Positions 7,803 to 15,466 of a stretch of DNA of 64,000 nt are shown in pieces. The DNA comes from Sphingobacteriales bacterium 46-32 (GTDB lineage: Bacteria > Bacteroidota > Bacteroidia > Chitinophagales > Chitinophagaceae): assembly GCA_001898485.1 (NCBI GenBank), contig MKTY01000024.1, forward strand, positions 248,001 through 312,000. Direction: 5' to 3'. A program made the translations under genes and the position numbers. Positions within the stretch are counted from its first letter, which is position 1. Each line of letters begins with the position of its first letter. A model generated the notes under the pieces. The model did no database searches, was not told the origin of the DNA, and saw nothing but the letters and a program-made list of their open reading frames with translations.

Positions 7803-9128
7803 ATGGGTATAATTAAAGAAAGGTTTAAGGCCAAAGCAGACCAGCTTGGCGGTGAAATCAAGGAATTGCTCAAGGAACATGGTACCAAAGTGATCGGCGA
7901 AGTGCAGCTGTCGCAGATTTATCAGGGAATGCGGGGTATTACCGGCCTGGTAAGTGAGACATCGCTGCTGGATGCTCAGGAAGGTATCCGTTTTCGTGGT
8001 TACTCTATCGATGAGCTTCGTGAAAAACTACCCAAAGCTCCCGGAGGTACAGAGCCCCTTCCTGAAGGTTTGTTTTACCTGATGCTGATTGGCGAATTGC
8101 CTACGGAAGAAGATGTGCAGCATGTGACTTCCGTATTACAACGCCGTAGCCATGTACCCAATCATGTATTTCACTCCATTGAAGCACTGCCACTCAGTAC
8201 ACACCCCATGACTCAATTTGTGGTAGCTATCATGGCCCTGCAGACTGAAAGCCAGTTTGCTAAAAAATATGCAGCCGGACTGAATAAAAAAGATTACTGG
8301 GAGGCCGTGTTTGACGACTCTATGGATCTTATAGCCCGCCTGCCCCGTATTGCCGCTTATATCTATCGCCGCAAATACAAATTTGCCGAGCATATACAAC
8401 CCAATGGACTGCTCGACTGGGCCGGCAATTTTGCCCACATGCTGGGTTATGAAGATGATACTTTCAAGGAGCTGATGCGCCTGTACATGACCATTCATGC
8501 CGATCATGAAGCAGGTAATGTATCAGCACATACCACACACCTTGTAGGCTCTGCGCTGAGTGACCCTTATCTCAGTTTCGCGGCCGGTATGAACGGTCTG
8601 GCAGGTCCCCTCCACGGACTGGCCAATCAGGAAGTAATCAAATGGATCTTTGAGATGCAGGCTACTCTTAATACAGACAGCCCCAGCAAGGAGGAGATTG
8701 CCGAATATGTGAAGAAAACCCTCAGCGAAGGGAAAGTGGTACCCGGCTACGGTCATGCAGTGCTGCGCAAAACAGACCCCCGTTTTACTGCACAAATGGA
8801 ATTTGGCAAAAAACATATGCCAGACGATAAACTGGTACAGACCGTTTGGAATGTATATGAAGTAGTTCCCCCCATTCTGCAATCGCTCGGTAAAGTAAAA
8901 AATCCATGGCCCAATGTAGACGCGCATAGCGGATCTCTGCTGGTGCATTTCGGTATGAAGGAGTATGAATATTATACCGTTTTATTTGGTGTAAGCAGGG
9001 CCCTGGGTGTTCTGGCCAATCTTTGCTGGAGCCGTGCGCTGGGTTTCCCCATAGAGCGACCCAAGTCGGTGACCACCGATCTGGTAAAAAAGTGGCTAAA
9101 CAAGGAAGCGGATATCTGGGGAGAATAA
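7803..9128 (+). CDS. gltA: Citrate synthase, mitochondrial-type
   Basis: 441 aa. Condenses acetyl-CoA and oxaloacetate in the TCA cycle. The catalytic triad is H271 (GPLHGLANQ), H318 (GYGHAVLRKTDPR) and D373 (NVDAHSG), with spacing nearly that of the animal enzyme. Long stretches match what I know of eukaryotic mitochondrial citrate synthase (EGIRFRGYSI, EPLPEGLF, NVSAHTTHLVGSALSDPYLS, NPWPNVDAHSG) rather than the hexameric type of most Gram-negative bacteria, and the roughly 25-residue helical N-terminus before IGEVQL is of eukaryotic form. Monocistronic, with its own terminator at 9148-9173. Confidence 0.95.
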   Translation: MGIIKERFKAKADQLGGEIKELLKEHGTKVIGEVQLSQIYQGMRGITGLVSETSLLDAQEGIRFRGYSIDELREKLPKAPGGTEPLPEGLFYLMLIGELPTEEDVQHVTSVLQRRSHVPNHVFHSIEALPLSTHPMTQFVVAIMALQTESQFAKKYAAGLNKKDYWEAVFDDSMDLIARLPRIAAYIYRRKYKFAEHIQPNGLLDWAGNFAHMLGYEDDTFKELMRLYMTIHADHEAGNVSAHTTHLVGSALSDPYLSFAAGMNGLAGPLHGLANQEVIKWIFEMQATLNTDSPSKEEIAEYVKKTLSEGKVVPGYGHAVLRKTDPRFTAQMEFGKKHMPDDKLVQTVWNVYEVVPPILQSLGKVKNPWPNVDAHSGSLLVHFGMKEYEYYTVLFGVSRALGVLANLCWSRALGFPIERPKSVTTDLVKKWLNKEADIWGE

Positions 9129-9147
9129 ACCCCACATTATATAGTTT

Positions 9148-9173
9148 AAAAGCCCCTTCTGTGGGGCTTTTTT
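9148..9173 (+). terminator. Intrinsic terminator of the citrate synthase gene
   Basis: AAAAGCCCC pairs with GGGGCTTTT around a 6-nt loop, followed by Ts; 20 bp after the stop codon. Confidence 0.85.
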
Positions 9174-9254
9174 CATTCTAAACGATGAAGGAGGTTTCTG
9201 GTATGGTTTTTTATGCCTTTACTGCGATAACCGATTCCTTAACGCTTAAAATGT

Positions 9255-9533
9255 ATGATTATGACTAACCGTAACAAAGTAATGCTGGGCATTCTGGGTG
9301 CGGCCGCCGCTGGCGTCGTTATTGGAATGTTGATCGCTCCCGAAAAAGGGAAAGATATGCGTAAGAAAATCCGGAAAACTGCCGGTGATTGGGCTGATAG
9401 CCTTGGAACACTCTGGCACAGGGGCAAAGATGGCGCAGAAGAAATGGCTGAAGAGGTAAAAGAAAAAGTACGCCATGCCCGTGCTGCCGCAGAAGAAAAG
9501 GTAAACAAGCTGAAAGAAAGCTATAATAGCTAA
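9255..9533 (+). CDS. YtxH-domain protein
   Basis: 92 aa. One N-terminal hydrophobic segment with small residues (VMLGILGAAAAGVVIGMLIAP) and the hallmark EKGKDMRKKIRK, then a charged, amphipathic coiled-coil-like tail. This is the YtxH family (general-stress or cell-envelope associated; molecular role not established). The second ATG at 9261 is an equally possible start. First of three small envelope-type genes; the other two follow a candidate RNA at 9549-9627. Confidence 0.85.
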   Translation: MIMTNRNKVMLGILGAAAAGVVIGMLIAPEKGKDMRKKIRKTAGDWADSLGTLWHRGKDGAEEMAEEVKEKVRHARAAAEEKVNKLKESYNS

Positions 9534-9536
9534 TCG

Positions 9537-9544
9537 TATTTTTG
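9537..9544 (+). promoter_or_regulatory. Bacteroidota -7 box in front of candidate RNA
   Basis: TATTTTTG matches TAnnTTTG exactly and lies in the three bases after the YtxH stop. Expected start is about 9549, exactly where the paired 5' end of the candidate RNA begins. I see no clear TTTG -33 element. Confidence 0.55.
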
Positions 9545-9548
9545 CCTA

Positions 9549-9627
9549 GGGGCTATTGAAAGCGGGTTGACAGAAGGGTCGTGAAAAACCGATACGCTGC
9601 TGCAGCTACCTTTCAATAGCCTTTTTA
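9549..9627 (+). ncRNA. Candidate structured small RNA or leader, about 75 nt
   Basis: GGCTATTGAAAG (9551-9562) pairs perfectly with CTTTCAATAGCC (9610-9621), which is followed by TTTTTATTT. Between them two helices can form: CGGGTT with AACCG (inner GAC/GTC), and GCTG/CAGC around a 3-nt loop, giving a three-way junction. A canonical -7 box sits at 9537-9544. Either an independent small RNA whose 5' and 3' ends pair to make its terminator, or an attenuator leader for the holin-like gene starting at 9654. Not a tRNA, tmRNA, SRP RNA or 6S RNA as far as I can see. Confidence 0.55.
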
Positions 9628-9653
9628 TTTATATCACCTAACCCGGCACCGCC

Positions 9654-10013
9654 ATGGAAGAATTAAAAGAGAAAGCAGCCGATCTGGTTGACCACGTAGA
9701 AGACCTGGCTGATACCTACTATAAACTGGCCGTTGTAAATATCACCCAGAAAGCTACCAATATTGCCTCCGGAACTGTGGTGATGATGGCTGTATGTGTA
9801 CTGGGGCTTCTTATCTTTTTATTTCTGGGTATCGCACTCTCCTGGTGGCTGGGCGATCTCCTGCATAACCGCGCACTCGGCTTTGTACTGGGGGCTGTTG
9901 CTTTCTCCCTTTTACTATTGCTGATTCTCTGGATGCGCTCCCGTATCATTTTTCCTTATATCCGCAACTTAATCATCCGCAAAGTATATGAACAGGACAA
10001 TCAGGACATATGA
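9654..10013 (+). CDS. Holin-X-like (phage-holin superfamily) membrane protein
   Basis: 119 aa. Amphipathic N-terminus (EELKEKAADLVDHVEDLADTYYKLAVV), then two transmembrane helices (about 38-66 and 73-96) and a basic tail. This is the pattern of the Actinobacterial Holin-X/DUF1469-type family, which in Bacteroidota usually sits with YtxH genes as a chromosomal membrane protein, not a phage lysis gene. Translationally coupled to the next gene by a 26-bp overlap. May be controlled by the RNA or attenuator immediately upstream. Confidence 0.75.
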   Translation: MEELKEKAADLVDHVEDLADTYYKLAVVNITQKATNIASGTVVMMAVCVLGLLIFLFLGIALSWWLGDLLHNRALGFVLGAVAFSLLLLLILWMRSRIIFPYIRNLIIRKVYEQDNQDI

Positions 10014-10428
10014 CGATCTGCTGCGGGAAAAGCAACGGCTTACCGCTTTATTGCAGGCCCAGAAAGAACTGGTGCGGCAGGATGTGCAAAGTATTAAACA
10101 GGAGTTGGCTCCTGTAAAGAAGGCCATCGAGTGGGTGGGTCGTTTCACCACACGCGACCGCAACAATGTACTGCTCACCGGCGCAAGCGATTTTTTAGTC
10201 GATGTGATCATCAAAAAAGGATTACTGGGCCGCGCGGGCTGGATCACCCGCATAGCCATACCCTTTGTTGCCAAAAACCTGAGTTCTCATCTGCTGGCCG
10301 GTTATAAGGATGTATTGCTGGACAAACTGGCTTCCTGGCTTGGCAAAAACGGTACTGATACTACCCATACAAAAGCCGGTGATGGCCAGGCCGATCAGCC
10401 CTTTGCGGAAAACAAAAAAGAAGATTAA
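9988..10428 (+). CDS. Hypothetical protein of the YtxH/holin cluster
   Basis: 146 aa. Starts within the preceding gene (26-bp overlap). A coiled-coil N-terminus (about 8-45: LLREKQRLTALLQAQKEL) is followed by a region with modest hydrophobicity (about 60-105, including LLGRAGWITRIAIPFVAKNL) and a polar tail. Family not recognised. In related genomes I expect such three-gene sets to be linked to envelope stress; this is inference from context only. Confidence 0.65.
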   Translation: MNRTIRTYDDLLREKQRLTALLQAQKELVRQDVQSIKQELAPVKKAIEWVGRFTTRDRNNVLLTGASDFLVDVIIKKGLLGRAGWITRIAIPFVAKNLSSHLLAGYKDVLLDKLASWLGKNGTDTTHTKAGDGQADQPFAENKKED

Positions 10429-10458
10429 AACTCCCTTTATTAAATTGATCAAATCCCC

Positions 10459-10466
10459 TATTTTTG
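10459..10466 (+). promoter_or_regulatory. -7 box of the tRNA-Ala gene
   Basis: TATTTTTG matches TAnnTTTG exactly; a TTTA at 10436 lies 19 bp upstream at the -33 distance. Expected start about 10472, giving a 16-nt 5' leader. Confidence 0.65.
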
Positions 10467-10487
10467 CGTCCCCGTTAGGGGATGTAA

Positions 10488-10562
<75 letters not shown>

Positions 10563-10563
10563 A

Positions 10564-10675
10564 GAAAAGGATACACCAGTTGTATCCTTTTTTCGTTTGT
10601 AGCGCAGTTGGCAGCGCGCTTCCCGCCGCTGGCGGGATGCAAGCCGTCACCGGTTCTCCCCCGGTATTCTCCACA
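10564..10675 (+). repeat. tRNA-like array unit 1 (112 bp)
   Basis: Terminator hairpin followed by a tRNA-like segment: D-arm GCGC-AGTTGGCA-GCGC, an anticodon-arm region in which the loop is replaced by the palindrome CCCGCCGCTGGCGGG (10622-10636), variable region, T-stem ACCGG/CCGGT with loop TTCTCCC, and the tRNA-Ala 3' strand ATTCTCCACA. There is no matching 5' acceptor strand, so it cannot be a normal tRNA. Holds no 13-nt insert. Confidence 0.85.
10565..10593 (+). terminator. Intrinsic terminator of tRNA-Ala, repeated in each array unit
   Basis: AAAAGGATAC (10565-10574) pairs with GTATCCTTTT (10582-10591), 7-nt loop, T-run. Exact copies occur at about 10677-10705 and 10802-10830; a decayed fourth copy (AAAAGGGTACAATCCGTG...) is at 11018-11046. 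Confidence 0.85.
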
Positions 10676-10800
10676 GAAAAGGATACACCAGTTGTATCCT
10701 TTTTTCGTTTGTAGCGCAGTTGGCAGCGCGCTTCCCGCCGCTGGCGGGATGCAAGCCGTCACCGGTTCTCCCGATACTTCGGGATCCGGTATTCTCCACA
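10676..10800 (+). repeat. tRNA-like array unit 2 (125 bp)
   Basis: Identical to unit 1 except for one 13-nt insert, GATACTTCGGGAT (10773-10785), in the T-loop. With its flank the insert makes the palindrome TCCCGATACTTCGGGA. The anticodon-loop palindrome is at 10734-10748. Confidence 0.85.
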
Positions 10801-11016
10801 GAAAAGGATACACCAGTTGTATCCTTTTTTCGTTTGTAGCGCAGTTGGCAGCGCGCTTCCCGCCGCTGGCGGGATGCAAGCCGTCACCGGTTCTCCCGAG
10901 GCTTCGTCCCGATACTTCGTCCCGATACTTCGTCCCGATACTTCGTCCCGATACTTCGTCCCGATACCTCGTCCCGATACCTCGTCCCGATACCTCGGGA
11001 TCCGGTATTCTCCGCA
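10801..11016 (+). repeat. tRNA-like array unit 3 (216 bp)
   Basis: Same core as units 1 and 2, with eight 13-nt repeats (104 bp) in the T-loop. The 3' strand has one change (TCCGCA instead of TCCACA) and a decayed terminator copy follows. Anticodon-loop palindrome at 10859-10873. Long ORFs cross the array on both strands but change frame with every 13-nt step and are not genes. Confidence 0.85.
10898..11001 (+). repeat. 13-nt tandem repeat, 8 copies, inside unit 3
   Basis: Units read GAGGCTTCGTCCC once, GATACTTCGTCCC four times, GATACCTCGTCCC twice and GATACCTCGGGAT once. Units carry point differences that cluster by position (TT in the first half, CC in the second), as expected from stepwise tandem duplication. 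Length is not a multiple of three, so it is non-coding. Confidence 0.9.
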
Positions 11017-11091
11017 GAAAAGGGTACAATCCGTGTTTATCTTTTTAGTTTTTAATAAATTGATAATCATTTATTTATTTTAAGAAATGAG

Positions 11092-11156
11092 TTTTGGCTG
11101 CGGATAAGTATGATTATTTTCGGCCAAATCTGCCTTTTATCCTAACTTTTGGCTGC
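11092..11156 (+). promoter_or_regulatory. Promoter region of the ATPase gene with a direct repeat
   Basis: TTTTGGCTGC occurs at 11092-11101 and again at 11147-11156, each followed by a purine pair and ATAA. Between them is a -7-like TATTTTCG (11115-11122). The repeated block may be a binding site; the ATG is at 11171. Confidence 0.4.
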
Positions 11157-11170
11157 AAATAAAGAACCTG

Positions 11171-12601
11171 ATGAACGTATTAATCGGTCGTGAACCAGAA
11201 ACAGCCATTCTGAATGAAGTACTCAGATCAAAGATGCCGGAACTGATCGCCGTCTTCGGCCGGCGGCGCGTTGGTAAGACTTTTCTTATCAGACAATACC
11301 TGAAGAAGCAACTGGTATTTGAACTGACCGGCACAAATGATACATCCATGCGCACACAACTCGATAACTTTCATAAAGCCCTGGGCAAAGCGGCCGGTAA
11401 TCCCAAACTTTATCAGAAGCCGGCTAACTGGCCTGATGCATTTGATCTGCTGAGCCACCTGCTTCAGCCTAAACTGACTGAAGAAAAATCGGTGGTCTTC
11501 CTCGATGAGTTTCCCTGGCTCCATACCCATCGTTCGGGTTTCCTGGCCGCTTTCGATCACTGGTGGAACGGCTGGGCAAATAAACAGGCTAACCTCATTG
11601 TGGTTATTTGCGGCTCAGCCGCCTCCTGGATGATCAAAAATGTAGTCAATAACCGGGGAGGACTGCATAACCGCATTACGAGAAAAATCAGGTTATTGCC
11701 TTTTACATTGCGGGAAACGGAAAAATATCTGCAGTCCCTTAATGCCAGCCTAGATCGTTACCAGATACTGCAACTATACATGGTCATGGGAGGCATACCC
11801 CATTATCTCAAAGAAGTGCGCAAAGGTGAAAGCGCTGCACAGATCATCGACCGCATATGTTTTACCAAAGACGGGCTTTTGCAAGGCGAGTTTAAAAACC
11901 TGTACCAGGCATTATTTGATGATGCGGACCGGCACCTGGCAATTGTAAAAATGCTTGCCAGGAATAATGCTGGAATGACGCGCACGCAGATACTGGATGG
12001 GGTAGGCGTCAATTCGGGCGGAACGATTACCAGCCAGTTGGATGAGTTGATTGAATCCGGCTTTGTTACCGCATGGCTGCCCTATAACAGAAAATCAAAA
12101 GACCAATTATTTAAACTCGCAGATGAATTCACTCATTTTTATTTGAAGTTCATGCAAAACAACCGTTCCAGTGGCAAAGGCGCCTGGCAGACTTTAGCCA
12201 CGAGCCCCTCCTGGCGCAGCTGGAGCGGTGTGGCTTTCGAAAGAGTATGTTTAAAACATATTGTACAGATCAAAGAGGCACTGGGTATTTCCGGTGTACA
12301 TACAGAAGAATCAGCCTGGCGAAAGATGCAGCAGAATAATCCGGGTGCCCAGATCGATTTACTGATCGACCGAAAGGACCAGGTTATCAACATCTGCGAA
12401 ATGAAATATTCCGAATCGGAATTTGTAATTGATAAAAAATACAGCACCGAACTGGAAAACAAACGTACTGTCTTCAAACAGGCTACCGGTACTAAAAAAT
12501 CACTCTTCCTGACTATGCTGACCACTTTTGGACTAAAGGAAAATGAATACTCCAGCCGCCTGGTTCAAAACAGCCTGACAATGGATGATTTGTTTAAATA
12601 A
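11171..12601 (+). CDS. DUF234-type AAA/STAND ATPase with a nuclease-like C-terminus
   Basis: 476 aa. Walker A GRRRVGKT near residue 35, Walker B VVFLDEFPW near 112, then VICGSAASWM (sensor region) and a winged-helix part (TRTQILDGVGVNSGGTITSQLDELIESG). The C-terminus (about 370-476) is of DUF234 type with a restriction-endonuclease-like core: IDLLIDRKDQVINICEMKYS, where D, E and K are spaced like a PD-(D/E)xK site. These proteins are abundant in Bacteroidota and archaea; their cellular role is not established. Stands alone between the tRNA array and the peptidase gene. Confidence 0.85.
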   Translation: MNVLIGREPETAILNEVLRSKMPELIAVFGRRRVGKTFLIRQYLKKQLVFELTGTNDTSMRTQLDNFHKALGKAAGNPKLYQKPANWPDAFDLLSHLLQPKLTEEKSVVFLDEFPWLHTHRSGFLAAFDHWWNGWANKQANLIVVICGSAASWMIKNVVNNRGGLHNRITRKIRLLPFTLRETEKYLQSLNASLDRYQILQLYMVMGGIPHYLKEVRKGESAAQIIDRICFTKDGLLQGEFKNLYQALFDDADRHLAIVKMLARNNAGMTRTQILDGVGVNSGGTITSQLDELIESGFVTAWLPYNRKSKDQLFKLADEFTHFYLKFMQNNRSSGKGAWQTLATSPSWRSWSGVAFERVCLKHIVQIKEALGISGVHTEESAWRKMQQNNPGAQIDLLIDRKDQVINICEMKYSESEFVIDKKYSTELENKRTVFKQATGTKKSLFLTMLTTFGLKENEYSSRLVQNSLTMDDLFK

Positions 12602-12679
12602 ATAACGACAATGGGTAAGCGTTGGTTATCGTATGCCAGTCTTTCCTAACTTAGGCGTCCTATCTCTTAAATCAAGTTA

Positions 12680-14839
12680 ATGCTTATGCGATCCATCAAC
12701 TGTTTTATTCTCTGCCTGCTCTTTTGCCTGGGCAGCAGCAGCCTGTCTGCCCAGCGCGGACTAAAGTGGAATACCGAAGGCACCGCCTACTATGCTATCG
12801 AAAAAGGAGTAATTGTGCAATACGCGCTGCCTTCTTTTGACCGCACAGAAGTGATACAGCCCGCGCAGCTTACTCCGGCAGGTAGTGATAAGCCGCTTGC
12901 CGTACGCGATTTCGCCTTCAGTGCAGATGGTAATCGTCTGCTGATCTATACCAATAGTAAACGTGTCTGGCGGCAGGACACACGGGGCGATTACTGGGTG
13001 CTGGACCTGGCCGGTAAAACGCTACGCCAGATCGGAAAAGATAAACCGGCATCTTCACTGATGTTTGCCAAGTTTTCGCCCGATGCCAGCCAGGTGGCTT
13101 ATGTAAGCGGACATAATATCTATGTAGAAAATGTGCAGACCGGTGCTGTGAGCGCCATGACCACAGACGGAACTGACCGGATAATTAACGGCACATTCGA
13201 TTGGGCGTACGAAGAAGAGTTTGGCTGCCGTGATGGATTCCGCTGGAGTCCCGATGGCAAAAGCATAGCTTACTGGCGACTGGATGCCACACGTATCCGC
13301 AATTTTCTCATGATCAATAATACCGATTCAATTTATTCCTTTACCATACCTGTAGAATATCCCAAAGCGGGCCAGGACCCTTCTGCCTGCAAGGTGGGGG
13401 TAGTGTCGGTGGCTACAGGGATTACCAAATGGATGGATGTGCCTGGCGATGCAGTACAGCATTATATCCCTGCCATGGAATGGATGGCAGACAGCAAACA
13501 GATCATGCTGGAGCAATTGAACCGTAAACAGAACGAAGCAAAAATATTTCTCTGCGATATTGCTACCGGTACATCACGTTCTATTTATAACGAGTCTACC
13601 AATACATGGATAGATGTGGAACCTACTGAAGGTAATGGCTGGAAATGGATCAATAACGGAAAAGAATTTCTGGTGATCTCAGAAAAAGATGGCTGGCGCC
13701 ACCTGTACCGCGTAAGTACCAAAGACGGAAAGGAGCAGCTTGTGACCGTTGGTAATTACGACATGATCAGCCTGAAGACAGTTGATGAGAAAGGTGGGTA
13801 TGTTTATTTTATGGCTTCACCTGATAATTCTACCCAACAGTATCTTTACCGCATTTTGCTAAATGGCAAAGGAAAACCGGAATTGTTATCGCCTGCCGAT
13901 CAGAAAGGCTCGCACAATTATACACTCTCACCAAACGGCAGGTATGCCAGTCACAATTTTTCCAATCACAGGAATCAGTCGGTATCGGAGTGGGTGAGTT
14001 TTCCCGGTCATAAAACGATAAAGGAAAACGCACGTAAGATGGAACCTTCGGGCAACGTAGAAATGTTTCAGGTCACTACCGATGATGGTGTGACTATGGA
14101 TGGCTGGATGGTAAAGCCTAAAAACTTTGATAGCACCAGGAAGTATCCCGTTCTGTTTTATGTATATGCCGAACCTGCCAGTGCCACTGTGCGCGATGCA
14201 ATGGGCGTTGCCAGTACCCGGCTGTATGCCGGCGATATTGCAGCCGATGGTTATATTCAGATCAGCGTGGATGGCCGGGGAAGTCCCGCACCTAAAGGCG
14301 CAGCCTGGCGTAAAGCTATTTACCAGAATATTGGTATTATCAATATCCGCGACCAGGCCATGGCTGCAAAAAAAATCATGCAATGGCCTTTTGTAGATAC
14401 AGCACGCATAGCAGTACATGGCTGGAGTGGCGGTGGTTCCACCACATTGAACCTGCTGTTTCAATATCCGGAGATATATAAGACGGGCATAGCAATTGCA
14501 CCTGTAGCCAATCAGTTGTTGTACGATAATATTTACCAGGAACGATACATGGGTCTGCCACAGGAAAATAAAGAACCATTTATACAGGGCTCCCCTATTA
14601 CACATGCCAAAAACCTTCGGGGCAACCTGCTGGTGGTACACGGTACCGGCGACGACAACGTACATTACCAGGGTACCGAAATGCTGATCAATGAGTTGGT
14701 GAAACAGGGAAAACAGTTCCAGATGATGAGTTATCCCAACCGCAGTCATGGCATCAGCGAAGGTCCGGGAACCTCACAACACCTGTCGCGTTTGTTTACC
14801 AGTTTCCTGAAAACGCATTGCCCGGGCGGTCCGCGATAA
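12680..14839 (+). CDS. Dipeptidyl peptidase IV (S9B), exported
   Basis: 719 aa. Signal peptide (residues 1-24, ending SSSLSAQ), an eight-bladed propeller region (about 30-460) holding the EE substrate-binding motif (DWAYEEEFGCRDGF), and an alpha/beta-hydrolase domain. Catalytic Ser583 lies in HGWSGGGS, the aspartate in GTGDDNVH (658/659) and His690 in NRSHGI. Releases Xaa-Pro (or Xaa-Ala) dipeptides in the periplasm during peptide use. A -7-like TAACTTAG lies at about 12647, and a strong terminator follows (14865-14896). The second ATG (12686) is a possible start. Confidence 0.93.
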   Translation: MLMRSINCFILCLLFCLGSSSLSAQRGLKWNTEGTAYYAIEKGVIVQYALPSFDRTEVIQPAQLTPAGSDKPLAVRDFAFSADGNRLLIYTNSKRVWRQDTRGDYWVLDLAGKTLRQIGKDKPASSLMFAKFSPDASQVAYVSGHNIYVENVQTGAVSAMTTDGTDRIINGTFDWAYEEEFGCRDGFRWSPDGKSIAYWRLDATRIRNFLMINNTDSIYSFTIPVEYPKAGQDPSACKVGVVSVATGITKWMDVPGDAVQHYIPAMEWMADSKQIMLEQLNRKQNEAKIFLCDIATGTSRSIYNESTNTWIDVEPTEGNGWKWINNGKEFLVISEKDGWRHLYRVSTKDGKEQLVTVGNYDMISLKTVDEKGGYVYFMASPDNSTQQYLYRILLNGKGKPELLSPADQKGSHNYTLSPNGRYASHNFSNHRNQSVSEWVSFPGHKTIKENARKMEPSGNVEMFQVTTDDGVTMDGWMVKPKNFDSTRKYPVLFYVYAEPASATVRDAMGVASTRLYAGDIAADGYIQISVDGRGSPAPKGAAWRKAIYQNIGIINIRDQAMAAKKIMQWPFVDTARIAVHGWSGGGSTTLNLLFQYPEIYKTGIAIAPVANQLLYDNIYQERYMGLPQENKEPFIQGSPITHAKNLRGNLLVVHGTGDDNVHYQGTEMLINELVKQGKQFQMMSYPNRSHGISEGPGTSQHLSRLFTSFLKTHCPGGPR

Positions 14840-14864
14840 AACAGGATTTCATAAGACATAATAC

Positions 14865-14896
14865 AAAATCCGCAGCACTTATATGCTGCGGATTTT
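14865..14896. terminator. Terminator of the dipeptidyl peptidase gene
   Basis: AAAATCCGCAGCA pairs perfectly with TGCTGCGGATTTT (13 bp, 6-nt loop). It overlaps a possible upstream start of the next gene and supports the later start at 14937. Confidence 0.8.
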
Positions 14897-14936
14897 GCAT
14901 TATGCAAAAAGAGATGTAATATCAAAAAAACTCCTC

Positions 14937-15410
14937 ATGCAAAACCGAAGTTTGTTCTGCAGCACGGCTGTAGTATTGCTGCTGTTGTCTGTTATATTTT
15001 ATGCCTGCGGAGGAAGAAAGGAGCCTGATCATATTATCGGGAGGTATAAGATTTCCCGTACTATCTATGGAGAAATTATGCTCAATGAGCTGCATAAACA
15101 ATTTCAGGATAATTCAAACGGTTCAGGGGTGGAAGTTCCGCCCAGTGTGGTTGGGGTTGGTAATAACGAAGATTTTATTATTGTCAGGCAGCATCCGGTA
15201 AACAGAGAGCCGGGTAGTTATATGCCTGATACCACTATCACCAACTATTATATCGTTGATATGAATAATAAGTACAGAAATTACCTGGAGATGAATATCG
15301 GGCCTTTGACAAAAAATGAGTTTGACAGCCTGAGAAGTATATTCAAAATTGAAAGTATTCCATTTGACAGAAATTACCCCGCCTATCGTAAGGTAAAGAT
15401 TGCAGACTAA
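14937..15410 (+). CDS. Small lipoprotein of unknown function
   Basis: 157 aa from the ATG at 14937 (MQNRSLFCSTAVVLLL). An upstream in-frame start at 14883 would fall inside the preceding terminator and spoil the signal peptide, so the later start is chosen. The lipobox is VIFYAC with the lipidated cysteine followed by GGRKEP. The mature part has beta-type segments (YKISRTIYGEI, NYYIVDMNNKYRNYLEM). Family not recognised; probably facing the periplasm or the surface. Confidence 0.65.
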   Translation: MQNRSLFCSTAVVLLLLSVIFYACGGRKEPDHIIGRYKISRTIYGEIMLNELHKQFQDNSNGSGVEVPPSVVGVGNNEDFIIVRQHPVNREPGSYMPDTTITNYYIVDMNNKYRNYLEMNIGPLTKNEFDSLRSIFKIESIPFDRNYPAYRKVKIAD

Positions 15411-15466
15411 GCATACCGGCCTGGTACAGGAGTTGCAGGAATACTGTATCACTAAATATTACTACA

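Noticed and set aside
9654-10428. Phage lysis module
   Set aside because: The holin-like protein is of the chromosomal Holin-X type linked to YtxH, and no other phage gene is present.
10600-10675. Functional tRNA in array unit 1
   Set aside because: No 5' acceptor strand pairs with ATTCTCC, the anticodon loop is replaced by a palindrome, and the T-loop lacks the conserved purine-A pair.
10564-11016. CRISPR-like array
   Set aside because: Units are adjacent with no unique spacers and carry tRNA and terminator structure; not a CRISPR.
13928-14749. 273-aa antisense ORF
   Set aside because: Lies inside the dipeptidyl peptidase gene with Cys/His-rich nonsense composition and no ribosome site; shadow of the real frame.
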